A stretch of 64,000 nt of DNA from Paracidovorax konjaci. Lineage in GTDB: Bacteria > Pseudomonadota > Gammaproteobacteria > Burkholderiales > Burkholderiaceae_C. Each line of letters begins with the position of its first letter. Position 1 is the first letter of the stretch. The translations under genes were made by a program, and so were the position numbers. Under the pieces are notes generated by a model, which did no database searches, had not been told where the DNA came from, and saw only the letters and a program-made list of their open reading frames with translations. The stretch is from NCBI RefSeq assembly GCF_900112675.1, contig NZ_FOMQ01000001.1:186001-250000 (forward strand). Direction: 5' to 3'. Of the stretch, positions 27,874 to 35,913 are shown piece after piece.

Positions 27874-29648
27874 GGGGTGGGTTCGTTGGCGAGTTGGTTC
27901 AGGAGATGGGAGAAAGCCTCCACGGCGAGCTGCATGTCGTCGCTCGTGGTGCTCTCCAGCGGGTTGTGGCTGATGCCGCCGTTCTGGCCGCGCACGAACA
28001 GCATGGCCTGGGGCATGATCTCGTGCAGTTTCATGGCGTCGTGGCCGGCGCCGCTGGGCATGCGGAAGACCGGCAGGCCCACGGCGTCCACGGCTCGCTC
28101 CCAGCGCTGCTGCCACGCCGGGTGGCTGGGGGCGGCGGCCGCGAGCATGGACCGTTCGGCCGTGTAGCGCAGCCCGCGGCGCTGCGCGATGGCGGCGAGT
28201 TCCGCCAGCACGTCGGCCACGAGCGCGTCGCGCTGGGCATCGGTGGGTGCGCGCAGGTCCAGGCTGAAAGTGCAGCGGCCGGGCACCACGTTGACCGACC
28301 CGTCCGGCACCTGCAGCTGTCCGATGGTGCCCACCGAATCGCCATCCTGCCCCGCGCGCCGCTCCACGTAGAGTGCCAGTTCGGCCACGGCCGTGGCGGC
28401 GTCGCGGCGGCGGTCCATGGGCGTGGTGCCGGCATGGCTGGCCACGCCCAGCATCTCGCACACGAAGCGCGCGCTGCCGTTGATCGAGGTGACCACGCCC
28501 AGCGGCAGGCCCTGCTCGTTCAGCACCGGGCCCTGCTCGATGTGCACCTCCACGAAGCCGAGGTAGGCCGCCGGGTCGCGCTGCAGCTTCGGGATGTCGT
28601 CGATGCACAGGCCCGCATGCTGCATGGCCTGGCGCATCGTCACGCCCTCGGCGTCGCGCTGGTCGAGCCATTCGGTGCGGAAATCACCGATCAGCGCGCC
28701 CGAGCCCAGGAAGGTGGCCTTGTAGCGCTGGCCCTCTTCCTCCGCGAAACCGACGACCTCGATGCCGAAGGGCAGGCGCCGGCTTGCCGCGTGCAGCGCG
28801 CGCACGCAGGCCATGGGCACGAAGATGCCCAGGCGCCCGTCGTACTTGCCGCCGTTGCGCACGGTGTCGTAGTGGCTTCCGGTCATCAGCCAGCGGGCGC
28901 CGGGCGACGCGGCGTGGTAGCGGCCCACTACGTTGCCCACGGCGTCCACTTCCACCTCGTCGAACCCGCAGTCGCGCATCCAGTGGCTGATGCGTTGCGC
29001 GCAGGCGCGGTGCGCATCGGTGAGGTAGGTGACGGTGAGCTGGCCCTGCTCGGCGAATCCCGGGTCGCTGTGCTGGGCGAGGCGCTCCTGCCAGTCCCAG
29101 ACGTCGTCGCCCAGGGCCGGCGCAGTGCCGGCCTTGTCGTTCAGGCGGATCTCCGCGATGCGGTGGATCTGGCGCAGCGCTTCGGCCCACTCCGCATCCG
29201 GGTGGCTGTTCAACCGGCGCGCGAAGGTGTCGATGATCTCCTGCCGCGTGAGGCCCGTGCCGCGCGGCCCGCGCACCGCCAGGATGAACGGGAAGCCGAA
29301 GCGCGCGTTGTAGTCCGCATTGAGCTGCTGCAGGCGCTCGAACTCCTCGGGCGTGCAATGCGCCAGGCCTGCCCGCGACTGCTCGTGGGCGGATTCCGCG
29401 GTGAGCGACTGCGCCACCAGGGCCTTGCCGGCCAGCTCGGGGTGGGCGCGGATGAGCGCGAGCTGGGCATCGCGCGGCGCCTGGCCGAGCACGCGCACCA
29501 GCGCATGCTTGAGGTGCGCGAACGAGCGGAAGGGCCGTTCGCGCAGCGCCGCCTCCGCGATCCACGGCGAGTGCTCGTAGAGGCCGTCCAGCAGCTGCAG
29601 GGCATCGGCCGGCGCTGCGGTGTTCAAGTGGTCGAGGGTGAGGGGCAT
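27870..29648 (-). CDS. Fused OHCU decarboxylase - allantoate amidohydrolase (UraD-AllC)
   Basis: A 592-residue bifunctional protein. Residues 1-170 are OHCU decarboxylase, which makes S-allantoin: FRSFAHLKHAL and the catalytic His69 in RAHPELAGK, then FGFPFILAVRG. Residues of about 180-592 are the M20 allantoate/N-carbamoyl amidohydrolase: H259 in GSHYDTV, D270 in KYDGRLG, E303-E305 in FAEEEGQRY, VEVHIEQGP, and SHNPLES near the end. The fusion joins two steps separated by allantoinase, whose gene puuE lies 4 bases upstream, so three consecutive steps are made from one operon. No frame change or stop is seen at the junction. The shared stop/start with the M20 gene completes the operon. Confidence 0.93.
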   Translation of the reverse strand: MPLTLDHLNTAAPADALQLLDGLYEHSPWIAEAALRERPFRSFAHLKHALVRVLGQAPRDAQLALIRAHPELAGKALVAQSLTAESAHEQSRAGLAHCTPEEFERLQQLNADYNARFGFPFILAVRGPRGTGLTRQEIIDTFARRLNSHPDAEWAEALRQIHRIAEIRLNDKAGTAPALGDDVWDWQERLAQHSDPGFAEQGQLTVTYLTDAHRACAQRISHWMRDCGFDEVEVDAVGNVVGRYHAASPGARWLMTGSHYDTVRNGGKYDGRLGIFVPMACVRALHAASRRLPFGIEVVGFAEEEGQRYKATFLGSGALIGDFRTEWLDQRDAEGVTMRQAMQHAGLCIDDIPKLQRDPAAYLGFVEVHIEQGPVLNEQGLPLGVVTSINGSARFVCEMLGVASHAGTTPMDRRRDAATAVAELALYVERRAGQDGDSVGTIGQLQVPDGSVNVVPGRCTFSLDLRAPTDAQRDALVADVLAELAAIAQRRGLRYTAERSMLAAAAPSHPAWQQRWERAVDAVGLPVFRMPSGAGHDAMKLHEIMPQAMLFVRGQNGGISHNPLESTTSDDMQLAVEAFSHLLNQLANEPTP

Positions 29649-29652
29649 GGCG

Positions 29653-30612
29653 TTACTCCGGGGCGGGATGCGTCGCGGCCCAGTGGCGCGCGATGTCGAT
29701 GCGGCGGCACACCCAGACGCGTTCGTGCCGCTGGATGTGGTCGAGGAAGCGCTGCAGCGCCGTGATGCGGCCGGGCCGGCCCAGCAGCCGGCAGTGCATG
29801 CCGATGCTCATCATCTTGGGGCGGTCGTCGCCGGCCGGGTCCCCCTCGGCGTAGAGCGCGTCGAACGTGTCCTTCAGGTACTGGAAGAACGGATCGGCGT
29901 GCGAGTAGCCCTGGGGCAGCGCGAAGCGCATGTCGTTGCAGTCCAGCGTGTAGGGCACGATGAGCTGGGTGGCGTCGGTGCCGTCGGTCTTGCGCACCTT
30001 CATCCAGAACGGCAGGTCGTCGCCGTAATAGTCGCTGTCGTAGGCGAAGCCGCCGTAATCGGCGACCAGGCGGCGGGTATTGGGGCTGTCGCGGCCGGTG
30101 TACCAGCCCAGCGGGCGCTCGCCCGTGAGCTTGCGCAGGATGTCCATGGCCTCGGCCATGTGCGCGCGCTCGACCTCCTCGGGCACGTTCTGGTAATGGA
30201 TCCACTTGAGTCCGTGGCAGGCGATGTCGTGGCCCAGTTCGCCGAACGCGGCGGCCACTTCGGGGTGCCGCGCCAGCGCGGTGGCCACGCCGAACACGGT
30301 GAGCGGCAGGCCGCGCCGCTCGAACTCGCGCAGCAGGCGCCAGACGCCTGCGCGGGAGCCGTATTCGTAGATGCCCTCCATGCTCATGTGCCGGTCGGGG
30401 TAGCTCGCCGGGTTGAACATCTCGGAGAGAAACTGCTCGCTGCCGGCATCGCCGTGCAGCGTGGCGTTCTCGCCGCCTTCCTCGTAGTTCAGCACGAACT
30501 GCACGGCGATGCGCGCGCTGCCGGGCCAGCGAGCGTGCGGCAGGTGGCGGCCATAGCCCACGAGGTCGCGCGGGTAGGGCAGGGTGGCGTCGTAGAGCGG
30601 CAGGGCGGTCAT
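29653..30612 (-). CDS. puuE: Allantoinase PuuE (polysaccharide deacetylase fold)
   Basis: A 319-residue cytosolic enzyme that hydrolyses allantoin to allantoate without the metal cluster of AllB-type allantoinases. It starts with DLVGYGRHLPHARWPG and contains the family stretch VQFVLNYEEGGENATLHGD (read in part), SRAGVWRLLREF, GHDIACHGLKWIHYQ, and GWYTGRDSPNTRRLV. Length matches PuuE. It is the first structural gene of the leftward operon with uraD-allC and M20. Thirty-four bases upstream is a GntR regulator gene in the same direction, which is the likely controller. Confidence 0.94.
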   Translation of the reverse strand: MTALPLYDATLPYPRDLVGYGRHLPHARWPGSARIAVQFVLNYEEGGENATLHGDAGSEQFLSEMFNPASYPDRHMSMEGIYEYGSRAGVWRLLREFERRGLPLTVFGVATALARHPEVAAAFGELGHDIACHGLKWIHYQNVPEEVERAHMAEAMDILRKLTGERPLGWYTGRDSPNTRRLVADYGGFAYDSDYYGDDLPFWMKVRKTDGTDATQLIVPYTLDCNDMRFALPQGYSHADPFFQYLKDTFDALYAEGDPAGDDRPKMMSIGMHCRLLGRPGRITALQRFLDHIQRHERVWVCRRIDIARHWAATHPAPE

Positions 30613-30646
30613 GTCGGTGGCTTGCGGTGCGGGGAATGGAGGGGCG

Positions 30647-31312
30647 TCAGGACAGGGCGCGTGAGAGTTCGTTGGGCGGGTGCTCGCGGTCGAACGCCAG
30701 GCTGGCTTCCACATGGCGCAGGTGCTCGTCCATGAGGCGCACGGCCAGTGCTTCATCGCGCGCGGCCAGGGCCTTGACGATCTGGCCGTGCTCCTCGTGC
30801 GAGTGCGCGGCCTCGTCGGCGCTTTGGTACATGAGGGTGATGAGCGCGCAGCGGGAGATCAGCTCGCCCAGCAGCTGTGCGAGCACCTCGTTGCCCATGA
30901 GCTCGGCCATGCGCACGTGGAAGTCGCCCAGCAGTTCGGTGCGGCCTGGCACGTCGGCCTGCTCGACCGCCTCCTTCTCGCGCGCCACGTGTTCTCGCAG
31001 GGCGCGGATGCGCGCGGGCGTGACTTCGCGCACGAAGGCGCGCGCCATCTCGGCCTCCAGCATGCGGCGCACGGCGAACACCTGCCGCGCCTCTTTGGCC
31101 GAGGGAGCCGCCACGAACGCGCCGCGTGCAGGCTCGAGCGTGACGAGACGGTTCTGCGAGAGCTGGAACAGCGCCTGCCGCACGAGGGTGCGCGAGACGC
31201 CGAAATGGTCCGCGAGCTTCTGCTCGGCCAGCTTGGCGCCCGGCAGCAGCCGGTGCTCCACGATGGCCTTGGTCAGGCTCGCGACGATGGCGCTGGTGGT
31301 GGAGGTTTCCAT
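30647..31312 (-). CDS. GntR family regulator of the allantoin cluster, FadR/FCD subgroup
   Basis: A 221-residue regulator. The winged helix is IVASLTKAIVEHRLLPGAKL and LADHFGVSRTLVRQALFQL, with the wing LEPARGAFVAAPS; the FCD domain has FAVRRMLEAEMARAF, DFHVRMAELMGNEVL and HGQIVKALAARD. It precedes puuE by 34 bases and is probably the first gene of that operon. Its promoter region, shared with a divergent glycerate kinase gene, holds a TGCATACA/TGTACA palindrome-like element, consistent with autoregulation. The ligand is likely an intermediate of allantoin breakdown (inference). Confidence 0.9.
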   Translation of the reverse strand: METSTTSAIVASLTKAIVEHRLLPGAKLAEQKLADHFGVSRTLVRQALFQLSQNRLVTLEPARGAFVAAPSAKEARQVFAVRRMLEAEMARAFVREVTPARIRALREHVAREKEAVEQADVPGRTELLGDFHVRMAELMGNEVLAQLLGELISRCALITLMYQSADEAAHSHEEHGQIVKALAARDEALAVRLMDEHLRHVEASLAFDREHPPNELSRALS

Positions 31313-31335
31313 CGCTGCATGATAGCGGGCGGCTC

Positions 31336-31372
31336 CCGGCTTTGTATGCAGTTTTTGTACACCAAAAGTGTG
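31336..31372. promoter_or_regulatory. Operator-like sequence between GntR regulator and glycerate kinase genes
   Basis: The plus strand reads CTTTGTATGCAGTTTTTGTAC then ACCAAAA. The reverse complement TGTACAAAAACTGCATACAAAG aligns with the sites upstream of the NCS1 permease and dctA through T-TACAAAAA-TG. It lies 24-60 bases before the GntR start and about 85-115 before the glycerate kinase start. Confidence 0.5.
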
Positions 31373-31453
31373 ATCCGTATTGGGGAATACCCGCACCGGG
31401 GCGGTGCGGCGGCCGCTGGCGCGGGGCTGTGGCCGTGCGCCAGAATCCCTCAC

Positions 31454-32788
31454 ATGACCACCGACCACCTGCAATCCTCCGCCGCGCCCGATCCTGCCGC
31501 CGATCCCGCGCGCTTCCTGCGCCACCTGTATGGCGTCGCCGTCCAGGCCGCGCTGCCGTCGCTGCGCATGGCCGCGCACCTGCCGGCCGTGCCGCGGGGC
31601 CGCACGCTGGTGCTGGGCGCGGGCAAGGCGGGCGGCTCGATGGTGCATGCGCTGGAGGCGCTGTGGCCGGCCGATGCCCCGCTCTCGGGCCTGGTCGCCA
31701 CGCGCTACGGCCACATCCCGCCGCGGCCCGAAGGGCTGTCGGGCCGCATCGAGATCGTGGAGGCCGCCCACCCCGTGCCCGATGCGGCGGGCGAGGCGGC
31801 GGCGCAGCGCATGCTGGCGCTCGCGCAGGGGCTCACGGCCGACGACCTCGTGATCTGCCTGATCTCCGGCGGCGGCTCGGCGCTGCTCGCGCTGCCGGCC
31901 GAAGGCCTGTCGCTGGCGGACAAGCAGCGCATCAACCGGGCCCTGCTGGAGAGCGGCGCGGGGATCGCGGAGATGAATTGCGTGCGCAAGCACCTCTCGC
32001 GCATCAAGGGGGGGCGCCTTGCCGCCGCATGCGCGCCCGCGAAGGTGGTGACGCTCGCGATCAGCGACGTGCCGGGCGATGACCCGGCCGTGATCGCCAG
32101 CGGTCCCACGGTGCCCGATGCGACGACCTGCGGCGACGCGCTGCGCATCCTGGACCGCCATCGCATCGAGGTGCCGGCCGCCGTGCGCGCCGCGCTGGAG
32201 AGCGGCGCGCTCGAAACCCCCAAGCCCGATGCGGGCGCGGACCCTGCAGTGCACCTGATCGCCACGCCGCGCCAGTCGCTGGAGGCCGCGGCCCAGGCGG
32301 CCCGCGCGGCAGGGATGGCGGTGCATGTGCTCTCCGACGAAATGGAGGGCGAGTCGCGCGAGGTGGGTGCGGTGCATGCCGCGCTGGCGCGCGCGGTGGC
32401 GCTGCACGGCGAGCCCTTCGCGCGGCCCTGCGTGATCCTCTCGGGCGGCGAGACCACGGTGACGGTGCGCGAGCGCCCGGCAGGCACCCCGCGCGGCCGC
32501 GGCGGCCGCGCGGGCGAGTTCTGCCTGGGCCTGGCGCGGGCCCTGCAGGGCCAGCCGGGCGTCTGGGCGCTGGCGGCCGACACCGACGGCATCGATGGCG
32601 TGGAGGACAACGCCGGCGCGCGGGTCGCTCCGGACACCCTCGACCGCGCCGCCGCGGCCGGCCTGCGCGTGGACGACCACCTGGCGCGCAACGACGCCTA
32701 CGGATTCTTCTCCGCGCTCGGCGACCTGGTCGTCACGGGCCCGACCCACACCAACGTGAATGACTTCCGTGCGCTATTGATTTTGTAG
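31454..32788 (+). CDS. Glycerate 2-kinase / hydroxypyruvate reductase-type protein (MOFRL family)
   Basis: A 444-residue protein of the GckA/TtuD family, which phosphorylates glycerate to 2-phosphoglycerate; older annotations call it hydroxypyruvate reductase. Motifs are TLVLGAGKAGGSMVHALE, LICLISGGGSALLALP in the form VICLISGGGSA, NCVRKHLSRIKGGRLA, SDVPGDDPAVIASGPTVPD and, in the MOFRL domain, LAADTDGIDGVEDNAGA. It would return carbon from purine-derived glyoxylate to glycolysis after tartronate semialdehyde reduction. The last codons and the TAG stop fall inside a copy of the dispersed hairpin repeat, so the native C-terminus ends LLIL. Confidence 0.9.
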   Translation: MTTDHLQSSAAPDPAADPARFLRHLYGVAVQAALPSLRMAAHLPAVPRGRTLVLGAGKAGGSMVHALEALWPADAPLSGLVATRYGHIPPRPEGLSGRIEIVEAAHPVPDAAGEAAAQRMLALAQGLTADDLVICLISGGGSALLALPAEGLSLADKQRINRALLESGAGIAEMNCVRKHLSRIKGGRLAAACAPAKVVTLAISDVPGDDPAVIASGPTVPDATTCGDALRILDRHRIEVPAAVRAALESGALETPKPDAGADPAVHLIATPRQSLEAAAQAARAAGMAVHVLSDEMEGESREVGAVHAALARAVALHGEPFARPCVILSGGETTVTVRERPAGTPRGRGGRAGEFCLGLARALQGQPGVWALAADTDGIDGVEDNAGARVAPDTLDRAAAAGLRVDDHLARNDAYGFFSALGDLVVTGPTHTNVNDFRALLIL

Positions 32789-32819
32789 CAAACTATTGAA
32801 TGAATCCGGCGGCATGAGG
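32773..32819 (-). repeat. Dispersed hairpin repeat, copy B (overlaps a gene end)
   Basis: The reverse complement reads CATGCCGCCGGATTCATT, AATAGTTTGCTACAAAAT, CAATAGC. It matches copy A at the first 18 bases with one difference and at the TAGTTTGCTA segment. It supplies the TAG stop of the glycerate kinase gene. Confidence 0.75.
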
Positions 32820-32833
32820 CCATTTCGGTCATG

Positions 32834-32856
32834 AAAAAGCCGCCCGGAGGCGGCCA
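32834..32856 (-). terminator. Terminator after ggt
   Basis: GCCGCC (32839-32844), loop CGGA, GGCGGC (32849-32854), preceded by five A residues on the plus strand. Read leftwards it is a GC hairpin followed by T5, 20 bases beyond the ggt stop. Confidence 0.8.
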
Positions 32857-32874
32857 GGGTCTCGGCGTGGGCCG

Positions 32875-34692
32875 TCAATAGCCCAGCGTCTTGCCGTCCG
32901 GGTTGCGCGGGTCGGAGTAGCCGTAGAGGATGCCGTCCTTGAGCTGGATGGTCTGCGTGCGGCCCATCGACGGCTTGAGGGCCAGGTTGTGGCCGCGCGA
33001 CTTCAGGATCGCCAGCGTGTCCGGGGAGAAGCCGTTCTCGATGCGCAGCTCGTCGGGCGTCCACTGGTGATGCACCCGGGGCGCTGCGGCCGCTTCGGCC
33101 GGGTTCATGCCGAAGTCCACCACGTTGACCACGGTCTGCAGCACGGTGGTGATGATGCGTGCGCCGCCGGGGCTGCCGGTGACCAGCATCGGCTTGCCGT
33201 CCTTCAGCACCAGCGTGGGCGTCATGGACGAAAGCGGCCGCTTGCCCCCCGCCACCGCGTTGGCGTCGCCGCCCACGAGGCCGTAGGCATTCGCCACGCC
33301 GGGCTTGGCGGCGAAGTCGTCCATCTCGTTGTTGAGCAGGATGCCGGTGCCCTTGGCGACGATGCCGCTGCCGAAGTTGGTGTTGAGGGTGTAGGTCACG
33401 GCCACCGCGTTGCCGGCCTTGTCCACCACCGAGTAGTGCGTGGTCTGGTCGCTCTCGTAGGGCTGGGGCTGGCCGGGCTTGATGTCCTTGGCGGACCGCG
33501 CCCTGTTCGGGTCGATCGTCTTCACGAGCGACGCGGCGTACGCCTTGGAGGTCAGGCCCTTGAGCGGCACCTTCACGAAGTCGGGATCGCCCAGGTATTC
33601 GGAGCGGTCGGCGTAGGCCAGCTTCATGCTCTCGGCCATGGTGTGGATGGTCTGCGCGCTGCCCGCGCCCCATTGCGAAAGCGGCTGCGGCTCCAGCATG
33701 TTGAGGATCTGCACGAGGTGCGCTCCGCCCGACGACGGCGGGGGCATGGTGACCACCTCGAAGCCGCGGTAGGTGCCGCGCACCGGGTTGCGTTCGACCA
33801 CTTCGTAGTCGCGCAGGTCCTGCAGGGTGATGGCGCCGGGGTAGGGCGCCATCTCGGCCGCGATGCGGCGCGCGATGGGGCCCTGGTAGAACGCCTTGGC
33901 GCCCTGCTGCGAGATGAGGCGCAGCGACTGGGCGAGGTCTTTCTGCACCAGCCGGTCGCCGATCTTGAGCGGCGCGTCGCCGCGCCAGAAGATCTGGCGC
34001 GTGGCCGGCCAGCGGCCCATGTTGTCGCGCTCCTGCGCCAGTGTCTTGGCCAGCGTGAGGCTCACGGGAAAGCCTTTGTCGGCCAGGGCGACCGCGGGGG
34101 CGATCACCTTGGCAAGCGGCATCGTGCCCCACGACTTGAGCGCATGTTCCAGCCCGGCCACCGTGCCGGGCACGCCCACCGCATAGTGCGTGTGCAGCGA
34201 CTTGCCGTCGATCACGTTGCCCTTCTCGTCCAGGTACATGTCGCGGCTGGCCTGGCGGGGCGCGACCTCTCGGAAGTCGAGCGCCACGCTCTTGCCGGTC
34301 TTCGCGTCGTGCACCATCATGAATCCGCCGCCGCCCAGGTTGCCCGCATTGGGCAGCACCACGGCCAGCGCGAAGCCCACGCCCACGGCGGCATCGACCG
34401 CGTTGCCGCCCGCGCGCAGGATGTCCAGGCCCACCTTGGACGCCAGCTCCTGTTCCGACGCCACCATGCCGTTGCGCGCCACCACCGGGTGGAACACGTC
34501 CATGTCCATGTCGTAGGCCCGTCCCGCCGCACGGGCGGCCGGGGTCTGCACGGGTGCGTTCTCCGCGGCCGGCACGTCGCCGGGGGCGGGCGTCGCGGCG
34601 CCGGGGATCTGGGCGCAGCCCGCGATGGACAGCAGCGCGAGGGCGCCGCTTCCGGCCAGCAGCCAGGGGCGTTGGAGGTGGGGGGAGGTCAT
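32875..34692 (-). CDS. ggt: Gamma-glutamyltransferase
   Basis: A 605-residue periplasmic enzyme that hydrolyses or transfers gamma-glutamyl groups, for instance from glutathione. The N-terminus ends in a lipobox-like LLSIAGCAQ, so it may be a lipoprotein. The proenzyme is cleaved before the nucleophile Thr417 in the motif DQTTHYSVVDKAGNAVAV, giving large and small subunits. Other signatures are NAGNLGGGGFMM, MPPPSSGGAHLVQ and GSPGGARIITTV. The length is typical. It is flanked by its own terminator and a 246-base divergent promoter region shared with uraH. It is not part of purine breakdown in any obvious way. Confidence 0.94.
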   Translation of the reverse strand: MTSPHLQRPWLLAGSGALALLSIAGCAQIPGAATPAPGDVPAAENAPVQTPAARAAGRAYDMDMDVFHPVVARNGMVASEQELASKVGLDILRAGGNAVDAAVGVGFALAVVLPNAGNLGGGGFMMVHDAKTGKSVALDFREVAPRQASRDMYLDEKGNVIDGKSLHTHYAVGVPGTVAGLEHALKSWGTMPLAKVIAPAVALADKGFPVSLTLAKTLAQERDNMGRWPATRQIFWRGDAPLKIGDRLVQKDLAQSLRLISQQGAKAFYQGPIARRIAAEMAPYPGAITLQDLRDYEVVERNPVRGTYRGFEVVTMPPPSSGGAHLVQILNMLEPQPLSQWGAGSAQTIHTMAESMKLAYADRSEYLGDPDFVKVPLKGLTSKAYAASLVKTIDPNRARSAKDIKPGQPQPYESDQTTHYSVVDKAGNAVAVTYTLNTNFGSGIVAKGTGILLNNEMDDFAAKPGVANAYGLVGGDANAVAGGKRPLSSMTPTLVLKDGKPMLVTGSPGGARIITTVLQTVVNVVDFGMNPAEAAAAPRVHHQWTPDELRIENGFSPDTLAILKSRGHNLALKPSMGRTQTIQLKDGILYGYSDPRNPDGKTLGY

Positions 34693-34857
34693 CGGTCGGA
34701 GCCCTTTCCTTTCCTGTCGGAGGTGTCGTGCCGTTGCATCGGTGAGCGACGCCGGCGGAGGGCGTGCAGTGTAGAACGGGACCCGGCGGGGCGGCGTCAC
34801 GGTTCGTTACAGCGGGCCAGGCACGGAGCCTGCATGGAGCCATGCCCTCCGGCGGCG

Positions 34858-34872
34858 CTGCATACACTGCGG
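34858..34872 (+). promoter_or_regulatory. Shared promoter element upstream of uraH
   Basis: CTGCATACACTGCGG. The 11 bases CTGCATACACT recur exactly before puuD at 36789-36799. It contains TACACT, a plausible -10 hexamer, and also the TGCATACA core of the operator-like sites before dctA and the GntR gene. Confidence 0.45.
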
Positions 34873-34938
34873 CTTTCTGCGCCGCGCGCCGACCGGCAGG
34901 CCGCAACCCCCGCGTTTCGATGAGGAAGGAGATGCCCC

Positions 34939-35289
34939 ATGGGCCTCAGCACGCACGTTCTCGACACCATGCACGGATGCCCCGCAGCGGGCATGGCCGT
35001 GTCGCTCCACGCGGTGGAGGGCGACCAGGCCCGCCTGGTCAGGCAGTGGGTGCTCAATGGCGACGGCCGCACCGATGCCCCCCTGTTCGACGACGCGGGC
35101 CTGCGGCAGGGCACCTACCGGCTCACCTTCGGGGTGGGGGCGTACTTCAAGGCGCGGGGCGTGGCGCTGCCGGAGCCGAACTTCCTCGACCGCGTGAGCG
35201 TGGATTTCGGGATCGCCCACACGGACCAGCACTACCACGTGCCGCTGCTGGTGAGCCCCTGGAGCTATTCGACCTACCGTGGCTCCTGA
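34939..35289 (+). CDS. uraH: 5-hydroxyisourate hydrolase (transthyretin-like)
   Basis: A 116-residue enzyme that converts 5-hydroxyisourate to OHCU, the step between PuuD and UraD. It begins MGLSTHVLDTMHGCPAAGM, with the active-site His in STHVLD, and ends with the C-terminal signature STYRGS. The middle contains WVLNGDGRTDAPLF and VDFGIAHTDQHYHVPLLVSPWSYS, all family-specific. No signal peptide is present, so it is cytosolic. The ribosome binding site is strong (GGAAGGAG about 6 bases upstream). Confidence 0.96.
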   Translation: MGLSTHVLDTMHGCPAAGMAVSLHAVEGDQARLVRQWVLNGDGRTDAPLFDDAGLRQGTYRLTFGVGAYFKARGVALPEPNFLDRVSVDFGIAHTDQHYHVPLLVSPWSYSTYRGS

Positions 35290-35290
35290 T

Positions 35291-35836
35291 TCAGAGCTGG
35301 CCTTCGGTGAGCGTGTCGAGCTGGAAGCGGCCGGACTTGTCCCAGAGCCACGTGTCGGTGTAGGTGACGCGGCCCATCCGGGCCGGCTCGGGGTAGGGCG
35401 CGGCGGCGCGCACGGTGCGTTCGATCTCGGCGATGACCTCGGGCGCATGGCGCGGTGCGCGCATCCAGTGCAGGCGCGTGACCTGCCCGTTGCGGTCGAT
35501 GTCCACCTGCAGCGTGCCGATGGCATAGAGCATCGGCGGCAGCTTGCCTTGGTAGATGCGCGTCTGGTTCAGGCCGTAGAGGTGCGTGGCGGCGTCCTGC
35601 CGGTAGGCGCGGGGATCGGCGGCGGCCGAGCTGCGGGCCGAACCGCGTGCTGCCGGCTCGGGGCCGGTCACCCCCGCGCTGGCCGGCGCGGAGGCAGTGC
35701 CGCTGCTGGGCGGCGCCACCGGCTCGGGGCCCGACCTGCAGGCCGCGATCAGCGAGGCCACGGCCGCCATGAGGCCGGCAAGGAGCCAATGGCGGCCGCG
35801 CGGCGCGCCGGGGGAGGAAGAGGACGGAGGCTTCAT
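35291..35836 (-). CDS. Putative lipoprotein with TonB C-terminal-like domain
   Basis: A 181-residue protein. The N-terminus is basic then hydrophobic (WLLAGLMAAVASLIAAC), with a lipobox-like LIAAC near residue 33. A Ser/Ala/Pro-rich linker follows. The C-terminal 90 residues (YAIGTLQVDIDRNGQVTRLHW, then VIAEIERTVRAAAPYPEPA) resemble the fold of TonB C-termini or energy-transducer-like domains. It converges on uraH with one base between the stops. Its start is two bases from the upstream ATG of the divergent xdhC reading frame. Function unknown. Confidence 0.72.
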   Translation of the reverse strand: MKPPSSSSPGAPRGRHWLLAGLMAAVASLIAACRSGPEPVAPPSSGTASAPASAGVTGPEPAARGSARSSAAADPRAYRQDAATHLYGLNQTRIYQGKLPPMLYAIGTLQVDIDRNGQVTRLHWMRAPRHAPEVIAEIERTVRAAAPYPEPARMGRVTYTDTWLWDKSGRFQLDTLTEGQL

Positions 35837-35913
35837 CGGTGGATCGTGGCTGGGTGCGTAGGCGAAGGGCCGGACTGCGCTGCAGGGCTGGTGGCGCAAC
35901 GCGGGGCGGCGCC

